Positions 7,047 through 10,673 of a stretch of DNA of 10,673 nt are shown here, piece by piece. The notes beneath the pieces were generated by a model that ran no database searches, was not told the origin of the DNA, and saw only the letters and a list, made by a program, of their open reading frames with translations. A program made the translations under genes and the position numbers. Origin of the DNA: Candidatus Moraniibacteriota bacterium (GTDB lineage: Bacteria > Patescibacteriota > Minisyncoccia > Moranbacterales > UBA2206). Location: the NCBI GenBank assembly GCA_027351145.1, contig DAIEIZ010000013.1:1-10673 (forward strand). Direction: 5' to 3'. The stretch's first letter is position 1; every line of letters starts with the position of its first letter.

Positions 7047-8609
7047 ATGAATATTCAAGAAATTACTAAAAAATTTGACAAAGAAATTCTGGCGATGAGC
7101 GAGGAGCGAGATGTGATTAGCCTCAAAGTTTCGCGAGATGATTTGGCCAAAGTTTCTACAGTGCTTGTTAACGAGCACAAACTTCCACTGTCACTGCTCT
7201 TTGGGACAGATAACCGCAAAGAAAACGGTACTTTTGGCGTGCATGTCATTTTTAGTTTGGACGCCCAAAAAAAATGGCTCAAAATTTCCGCTGAAGTTCC
7301 TTCCGGCGATCCGCAATATCTGTCTCTGACTGCAACTATTATGGCGACGCATTGGTATGAAAGATATCTGCGTGATATGTTTGGAGTTACGCCGACGGGG
7401 CACCCGGATTTGCGCCGGCTTGTGCATCATGAAAATATCCCAGAAAACACTCATCCTTTACAAAAAGATTTCCAGTGGAACGCAAAGCTGGAAAAAGCTA
7501 ATGTAGAGTATCCAATGCATCATGTGAGTGGTGAGGGAATTTTTGAAATTCCTGTGGGACCAATTCATGCAGGGATCATTGAGCCGGGACATTTTCGTTT
7601 CAACGTGGCAGGCGAGAGAATCTTGACCTTGGAAGGAAAACTTTTTTTTACTCACAAGGGTGTGGAAAAGCTTTTGGAAGGAAAAACTGTGAACGATGCT
7701 TTGCCTTTTGTGGAAAGAATTTCCGGCGATGCTAGCGCCGCGCACGCTTTGGCTTATTGTGAAGCAGTTGAGAAGATTTGCGGTTGCGCTGTGCCAAAAA
7801 GAGCGCAGATGCTGCGAGCCATTCTCACGGAATGTGAAAGAATTACCATGCACATTCATGATTTGGCCAATATTGGCGGAATGGGCACCGGGTATAGCTT
7901 CATCGCGGCTAATGGTTTTCGCATCAAAGAGCAAATGATGCGCCTTTCGCAGGATGTTTGCGGTAACCGTTTTTGGCGGGGATTGATCGTGCCTGGCGGA
8001 ATGAAAAAAGATATTTCACAAGAAACTTTGGAAAAAATTCAAAAAGTGGCAAATTCCGCTTGGAAAGAAATGGACAGGATTGTGGCGATTGCCTTGGATA
8101 GTGAAGGGTTTTTGGATCGCTTGCAATATACCGGAGAATTGCCAACAGAATCCGCCCAGGCATTTGGCGCAGTTGGTCTGCCGGCGCGTGCTTCTATGAT
8201 TGAGAGAGATGTGCGCAAAGATCATCCCTATGCCTCTTTTGCCGAATTTCCCATTGAGATTATTACCAAAAAAAGTCACGATGTTTTTGCTCGTTATCGA
8301 ATGCGTGCGAAGGAAATTGAACAATCTTTGATTTTAATTGATACTTTGGTAAGCAAAATAGCGAAAGGTGATATCTGTGAGAAGTGCATAGCGCGGGATG
8401 GTTTTGCGCTTGGCGCAGTTGAATCTTGGCGCGGTGAAATTCTTTGCGCGCTAGAAATTAAAAATGGAGTAATTGAAAGATGCTATCCGCGTGACCCATC
8501 ATTTTGCAACTGGGCACTGTTTGGCATTATGGGGCCGGGCAATATTGTGCCGGATTTTCCGCTGATTAATAAGAGTTTGAATTTATCTTATTCAGGGAAT
8601 GATTTATAG
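7047..8609 (+). CDS. HyfG/HycE-like large subunit (NuoC+NuoD fusion) without NiFe ligands (Ehr-type)
   Basis: This 520-residue protein has a NuoC-like N-terminal domain (about 1-145, with THWYERYLRDMFGVTPTGHPDLRR at 101-124) and a NuoD/hydrogenase large-subunit domain (about 155-520, with GPIHAGIIEPGHFRF at 171-185). In [NiFe] enzymes the N-terminal ligand motif is CGxCxxxH; here it reads SGDASAAH, with S226 and A229 at the Cys positions and H233 kept. The C-terminal DPCxxC reads DPSFCN, with S485 and N488 at the Cys positions; C487 is out of register. The NiFe site is therefore absent. The chain is not cleaved-type and ends GNDL after NIVPDFPLINKS, as in energy-converting hydrogenase-related (Ehr) proteins. 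C444-EK-C447 is a stray CxxC of unknown meaning. It is the last gene of the operon. Hydrogenase activity is not expected; a quinone-like cavity or conformational coupling role is possible. Confidence 0.9.
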   Translation: MNIQEITKKFDKEILAMSEERDVISLKVSRDDLAKVSTVLVNEHKLPLSLLFGTDNRKENGTFGVHVIFSLDAQKKWLKISAEVPSGDPQYLSLTATIMATHWYERYLRDMFGVTPTGHPDLRRLVHHENIPENTHPLQKDFQWNAKLEKANVEYPMHHVSGEGIFEIPVGPIHAGIIEPGHFRFNVAGERILTLEGKLFFTHKGVEKLLEGKTVNDALPFVERISGDASAAHALAYCEAVEKICGCAVPKRAQMLRAILTECERITMHIHDLANIGGMGTGYSFIAANGFRIKEQMMRLSQDVCGNRFWRGLIVPGGMKKDISQETLEKIQKVANSAWKEMDRIVAIALDSEGFLDRLQYTGELPTESAQAFGAVGLPARASMIERDVRKDHPYASFAEFPIEIITKKSHDVFARYRMRAKEIEQSLILIDTLVSKIAKGDICEKCIARDGFALGAVESWRGEILCALEIKNGVIERCYPRDPSFCNWALFGIMGPGNIVPDFPLINKSLNLSYSGNDL

Positions 8610-8631
8610 GAAGCTGCGGAAATTTTTGCTA

Positions 8632-8660
8632 TTGACGATTTAGGTGTTTAGCTTTATAGT
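8632..8660 (+). promoter_or_regulatory. Sigma70-type promoter for the gamma carbonic anhydrase gene
   Basis: TTGACG (8632-8637) and TATAGT (8655-8660) are separated by exactly 17 bp. Each box matches the consensus at five of six positions. It begins 23 nt after the large-subunit stop codon, so the gamma carbonic anhydrase can be expressed separately from the complex. Transcription would start near 8667 and pass directly into the hairpin at 8681-8698. Confidence 0.7.
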
Positions 8661-8680
8661 AATCTGTTATGGGCGAAATC

Positions 8681-8706
8681 TGCCTGAAACATCAGGCGAT
8701 TTTTTT
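8681..8706 (+). terminator. Terminator-like hairpin plus T7 in the gamma carbonic anhydrase leader
   Basis: GCCTGA (8682-8687) pairs with TCAGGC (8692-8697) around an AACA loop, extended by one T-G pair (8681/8698), and is followed by T7 (8700-8706). It lies about 70 nt after the large-subunit stop codon but also 20 nt downstream of the promoter at 8632-8660. It may end the complex operon, attenuate the promoter that precedes it, or both. The stem is short, so efficiency is likely to be partial. Confidence 0.5.
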
Positions 8707-8740
8707 GTTGTTATTTTACATTAAAGGAAGGAGTAATGAA

Positions 8741-9157
8741 ATGATTGATGACATTTTTGGCACACCAGTAATTCATCCCGAAGCATTTATTAGTAGCAAA
8801 GCAACGATAGTTGGCGATGTTACCATTGAAAAAAACGTAATCGTTGCCCCTAGCGCGTCGATTCGTGCCGATGAAGGGGCGCCGTTTTTTATTGGCAAGG
8901 GGACAAATATTCAAGACCATGTTAATTTGCATGGACTGCTGAATAGGTATGTACAAGTGGACAATAAGCAGTATTCTATTTATATTGGAACTCACTGTTC
9001 AATTGCTCACGGAGCTTTGATTCATGGGCCAACTAAAATTGGCAAAAAAACATTTATTGGATTCAAAGTCACTGTGCATAATTCAATAGTTGGTCGAAAC
9101 TGTTTTATCAAAACAGGGGCTGATGTGGAAAATTCCAATTGCAATAAACCCGTTTGA
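8741..9157 (+). CDS. Cam/CamH-type gamma carbonic anhydrase, C-terminally short
   Basis: This 138-residue left-handed beta-helix protein closely follows Methanosarcina thermophila Cam. The three zinc/iron ligands are H64 (VNLHGL), H90 and H95 (SIAHGALIHGP), matching Cam H81, H117 and H122. R42, D44 and E45 (SIRADEG) and N56, Q58 and D59 (TNIQD) match Cam R59, D61, E62, N73, Q75 and D76. The proton-shuttle Glu84 position is Leu67, and the acidic loop around it is missing, as in CamH-like members. The protein stops after GADVENSNCNKPV, before the last coils and the C-terminal helix of Cam. No signal peptide is seen. The start ATG 8741 is chosen because AAGGAAGGAG (8724-8733) precedes it by 7 nt; an in-frame ATG at 8669 would put the leader hairpin inside the gene. 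A sugar acyltransferase is the main alternative hexapeptide family, but the spaced His triad argues for carbonic anhydrase. Confidence 0.87.
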   Translation: MIDDIFGTPVIHPEAFISSKATIVGDVTIEKNVIVAPSASIRADEGAPFFIGKGTNIQDHVNLHGLLNRYVQVDNKQYSIYIGTHCSIAHGALIHGPTKIGKKTFIGFKVTVHNSIVGRNCFIKTGADVENSNCNKPV

Positions 9158-9180
9158 ATATCATTTTCAAACGGGTTTTT
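9146..9180 (+). terminator. Strong intrinsic terminator overlapping the gamma carbonic anhydrase stop codon
   Basis: AAACCCGTTTGAA (9146-9158) and TTCAAACGGGTTT (9166-9178) form a perfect 13-bp stem with a 7-nt loop, followed by T5 (9176-9180). The TGA stop (9155-9157) and the last codons lie in the left arm. Because A-runs and T-runs flank it, it could also terminate from the other strand, although no convergent gene is seen. Confidence 0.9.
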
Positions 9181-9299
9181 ATCTTCAAGATGGTATTTTT
9201 TCTAATGTGGCGGGTTCCCAGTGTTGTTTTAAAAAGTTATAAAAAATTAGGGATAATTTTGGCTTGTTTAGGCGAAAAAACAGTTTTAGACTATTTTGA

Positions 9300-9328
9300 T
9301 TGACATTTGTCCTAATCTGTGCTACTAT
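9300..9328 (+). promoter_or_regulatory. Promoter with extended -10 for the Wzz-like gene
   Basis: Perfect TTGACA (9300-9305), a 17-bp spacer and TACTAT (9323-9328), preceded by TG at 9320-9321 as an extended -10. Transcription would start near 9335, giving a leader of about 28 nt. The ATG at 9363 lacks a Shine-Dalgarno sequence. Together with the terminator at 9146-9180 this isolates the polysaccharide gene from the carbonic anhydrase gene. The bases 9181-9299 hold no gene I can support. Confidence 0.7.
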
Positions 9329-9362
9329 CTACTGTTAATAATAAGTTGAACAAATTATAGTT

Positions 9363-10067
9363 ATGGACAATAAAGAGGTTAATTTGCGAATGATTGCACA
9401 TGGATGGAGAATGATCCTCGTTTTCGTTGCGGTTTTTTCCGCGGTGGCATTTTTTGTGAGCACAATTATTCCTGCACAATATGGCAGCGAAACGCAAATT
9501 TTGATTTTGCAAAAAAACATCAATGCCGATGCCTATCAAGCTAGTAAGTCATCTGAATTTGCTGGTGCTGTTCTTACTCGCGTGGTCGGTTCATCTGATT
9601 TTATGGGTGGAGTCCTTCAAAGAGCGGGAGAAAATTTTAGCAAATACGGAGGGACCCCGGAGGATCAGATGAAGAATTGGAATAAGGCGGTGAATGTTTC
9701 AACTTCTGCCAATGCAGGAATTCTTAATTTGGAAATTTCTGATTTAAGCAAAAAAGAAGATCGCAAAATGACCGAAGCGGTGATCGGCGAGCTGATCGAC
9801 AATGGCGTGAAATATCATGGCAATGAGAATATCACGCTCAAGAAGATTGGCGGCCCGGTCTATTTCGACAACCCGGTCTTTCCGGTCATCTGGCTCAACG
9901 TATTGATCGCGGCCGTAGCCGGACTGTTCTTCTCGATCGGACTGGTTTTCGTCCTGGGTGAGCGGACAGTAGAATGGTTCGTGGCCGGCAGGAGCCATCA
10001 GCGCTATATCGAACCGGTGAGCGGTTTTGCCAGCGGGACGTTCGAATATAAGCGGGAGAATAGCTAG
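9363..10067 (+). CDS. Wzz/YveK-like polysaccharide chain-length (co-polymerase) protein
   Basis: This 234-residue protein has the layout of polysaccharide co-polymerases: a short cytoplasmic N-terminus, a membrane segment (about 17-38), a roughly 135-residue extracytoplasmic region, a second membrane segment (about 173-198) preceded by P171 and P174, and a 35-residue cytoplasmic tail. Such proteins set the length of exported polysaccharide together with a Wzy-type polymerase or a tyrosine kinase. It is shorter than enterobacterial Wzz (above 300) and nearer to Gram-positive CapA/YveK proteins; no kinase domain is attached. No other polysaccharide genes are in the window. Codons change from AT-rich in the first two thirds to GC-rich (many GCC, CTG, ATC, GTC) from about 9770 to the end. 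The family assignment rests on topology plus the AQYGSETQILI stretch after TM1, so another Wzz-domain membrane protein remains possible. Confidence 0.7.
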   Translation: MDNKEVNLRMIAHGWRMILVFVAVFSAVAFFVSTIIPAQYGSETQILILQKNINADAYQASKSSEFAGAVLTRVVGSSDFMGGVLQRAGENFSKYGGTPEDQMKNWNKAVNVSTSANAGILNLEISDLSKKEDRKMTEAVIGELIDNGVKYHGNENITLKKIGGPVYFDNPVFPVIWLNVLIAAVAGLFFSIGLVFVLGERTVEWFVAGRSHQRYIEPVSGFASGTFEYKRENS

Positions 10068-10082
10068 TTTGTTTTTCTTTGG

Positions 10083-10108
10083 GTCCTGTCTCTTGCGAGA
10101 GGCGGGAC
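10083..10108 (+). other. 11-bp hairpin after the Wzz-like gene
   Basis: GTCCTGTCTCT (10083-10093) pairs throughout with AGAGGCGGGAC (10098-10108), with two G-U pairs and a TGCG tetraloop. It begins 15 nt after the stop codon. It lacks a following T-run, so it is either an mRNA 3'-end stabilising structure or the first part of a two-hairpin termination region with 10115-10140. Confidence 0.5.
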
Positions 10109-10114
10109 ACATAA

Positions 10115-10140
10115 GAAGCGCAAAGCTTCAGCAGTTTTTT
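10115..10140 (+). terminator. Possible weak intrinsic terminator
   Basis: GAAGC (10115-10119) pairs with GCTTC (10125-10129) over a 5-nt loop; T6 follows at 10135-10140 after a 5-nt gap. The stem is short and the T-run is displaced, so this is a weak candidate for ending the Wzz-like transcript, helped by the stronger hairpin just upstream. Confidence 0.35.
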
Positions 10141-10215
10141 GACAAATAACCTGAAAACCGAGGCAATGGTGTCTTGGCGGAAGGGTTTATGGAAACTTCA
10201 GAAAAGGAGGTAGTT

Positions 10216-10673
10216 ATGTCGAAAATTGTTGTTTGGGCAATTGCTGCCGTAGCTGCTATCATTGGCCTCGTTGTATTTATTAACAATGTTGGTAATGATG
10301 GTAGTACCCGTGGACCCATTCCGGGTTTCGCGGAAAAATCGTCGGTTGCAATACCGACACAGGCCAATGCAGCCGCGCCGGAAGTGAATGTTCCGGCCGT
10401 GCCGACAAAGGCGGAAACAACTCTGCCACCGACCACGGTGCCGGTAGCACCGCAAAATGGTCAAGGCACGACGACTGTCGCTGCGCCTGGCACAACTGTT
10501 AACGTCATCGTTAACTGTTGTCCATCACAGCCATGCCAAACGCCCAAGGCTGTCAGTAAGAAGTCGAAGGCGAAAAAAATTGTGGCCAAGAAGGTTCGGC
10601 GAGCTGAACCGGCGCCGACAGTGGGGGTGGCTCCTTCTCGTCCATGCGATTGCTCTAAGTACGCATGGAATCC
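10216..10673 (+). CDS. Membrane-anchored Pro/Thr/Ala- and Lys-rich hypothetical protein (5' part)
   Basis: An open frame from ATG 10216 runs off the window end, giving at least 152 residues. The start is set by an excellent Shine-Dalgarno sequence, AAGGAGG (10204-10210), 5 nt upstream; an in-frame ATG at 10189 would include that site in the coding region. Residues 4-22 form one hydrophobic segment after a single Lys, so it is a signal anchor or uncleaved signal peptide. Residues 43-100 are low-complexity Pro/Ala/Thr/Val. A cysteine group follows (C101, C102, C107), then a Lys-rich stretch (111-129) and C144-D-C146. This looks like an envelope protein with a flexible linker before a domain outside the window. 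I do not recognise the family. Codon use is more GC-rich than in the complex operon. Confidence 0.75.
   Translation, partial: MSKIVVWAIAAVAAIIGLVVFINNVGNDGSTRGPIPGFAEKSSVAIPTQANAAAPEVNVPAVPTKAETTLPPTTVPVAPQNGQGTTTVAAPGTTVNVIVNCCPSQPCQTPKAVSKKSKAKKIVAKKVRRAEPAPTVGVAPSRPCDCSKYAWN
10492..10521 (+). repeat. Near-perfect 30-bp palindrome inside the 3'-terminal gene
   Basis: ACAAC-T-GTTAACG (10492-10504) and CGTTAAC-T-GTTGT (10509-10521) are inverted copies with a single central mismatch and a 4-nt TCAT spacer. The coding region here reads TTVNVIVNCC, so the symmetry is not forced by protein repeats. It could be an operator-like site, a hairpin in the mRNA, or chance. Confidence 0.5.

Noticed and set aside
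8376..8387. C444-x-x-C447 of the large subunit as a replacement metal or cluster site
   Set aside because: It is far in sequence from both ligand motifs and only two Cys are present; not enough to propose a cofactor.
1397..8609. Annotation as formate hydrogenlyase or a working group 4 [NiFe] hydrogenase
   Set aside because: All four NiFe Cys and all four proximal cluster Cys are replaced, and no ferredoxin-type, formate dehydrogenase or maturation gene is present.
8669..8740. Earlier in-frame start of the gamma carbonic anhydrase at 8669
   Set aside because: It would make the leader hairpin, T-run and the strong Shine-Dalgarno sequence coding and add an N-terminal extension unlike Cam; ATG 8741 has ideal spacing to the ribosome site.
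8741..9157. Hexapeptide-repeat sugar acyltransferase
   Set aside because: The His triad H64/H90/H95 and the R42, D44, N56, Q58, D59 set match the gamma carbonic anhydrase active site.
180..9157. Alternative genetic code (UGA as Gly or Trp, as in some CPR lineages)
   Set aside because: UGA ends two genes at the expected family positions (3936 and 9157), the second inside a terminator, and no in-frame UGA interrupts conserved genes.
10139..10167. TTGACA at 10139-10144 as a promoter for the last gene
   Set aside because: At 17 bp the -10 would be GGCAAT, matching only three of six positions; the TT is also part of the T-run of a possible terminator.
726..10495. Reverse-strand open frames across the window
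   Set aside because: All lie opposite well-supported + strand genes, have no recognisable domains and read as shadows of the other strand.
1..10673. CRISPR arrays, tRNA or rRNA genes, insertion sequences
   Set aside because: No regularly spaced direct repeats, cloverleaf-like or rRNA-like segments, transposase frames or terminal inverted repeats were seen.

Overview
The window comes from an uncultivated-looking bacterium. It is AT-rich (about 40% GC by eye) and all three stop codons are used as stops, so the standard code fits. Genes are packed on one strand, and sigma70-type promoters (TTGACA/TTGACG, 16-17 bp, TAnnAT) can be read. The small compact style, weak Shine-Dalgarno sequences in the main operon and a Wzz-like surface-polysaccharide gene would fit Patescibacteria (CPR), but this is a weak inference; no rRNA or marker gene is present.

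Layout, all on the + strand: (1) the tail of an unrecognised basic protein (2-136); (2) a carbonic anhydrase of the carboxysomal CsoSCA type (180-1202); (3) a promoter (1221-1248) and a roughly 140-nt hairpin-rich leader; (4) a tight five-gene operon (1397-8609) for a complex I / group 4 hydrogenase-like membrane complex, made of a NuoB-like small subunit, a HyfB-like antiporter subunit, a HyfC-HyfE fusion, a HyfF-like antiporter subunit and a HyfG-like (NuoC+NuoD) large subunit; (5) a second promoter plus hairpin leader and a Cam-type gamma carbonic anhydrase (8741-9157), whose stop codon lies inside a perfect 13-bp terminator stem; (6) a promoter and a Wzz-like chain-length protein (9363-10067), whose second half is clearly more GC-rich; (7) hairpins and the start of a membrane-anchored Pro/Thr/Lys-rich protein running off the end (10216-10673).

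The main result is that the five-gene complex looks redox-dead. The large subunit has lost all four NiFe-binding cysteines (positions 226, 229, 485 and 488 are Ser, Ala, Ser and Asn). The NuoB-like subunit has lost all four ligands of the proximal [4Fe-4S] cluster (positions 62, 65, 129 and 159 are Thr, Glu, Gly and Asp). No NuoI/HycF ferredoxin-type subunit is encoded here. The ion-channel residues of the membrane subunits are kept. The large-subunit loss matches the published energy-converting hydrogenase-related (Ehr) class; the small-subunit loss goes further.

This complex is flanked by two carbonic anhydrases of unrelated folds, both with metal ligands intact. My working hypothesis is an ion-gradient-coupled inorganic-carbon system: either CO2 hydration/bicarbonate accumulation driven by the gradient (analogous to DAB complexes and cyanobacterial NDH-1MS) or the reverse, gradient generation from CO2/bicarbonate interconversion. 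The sequence shows the genes, the residue losses and the neighbourhood; the coupling is inference.
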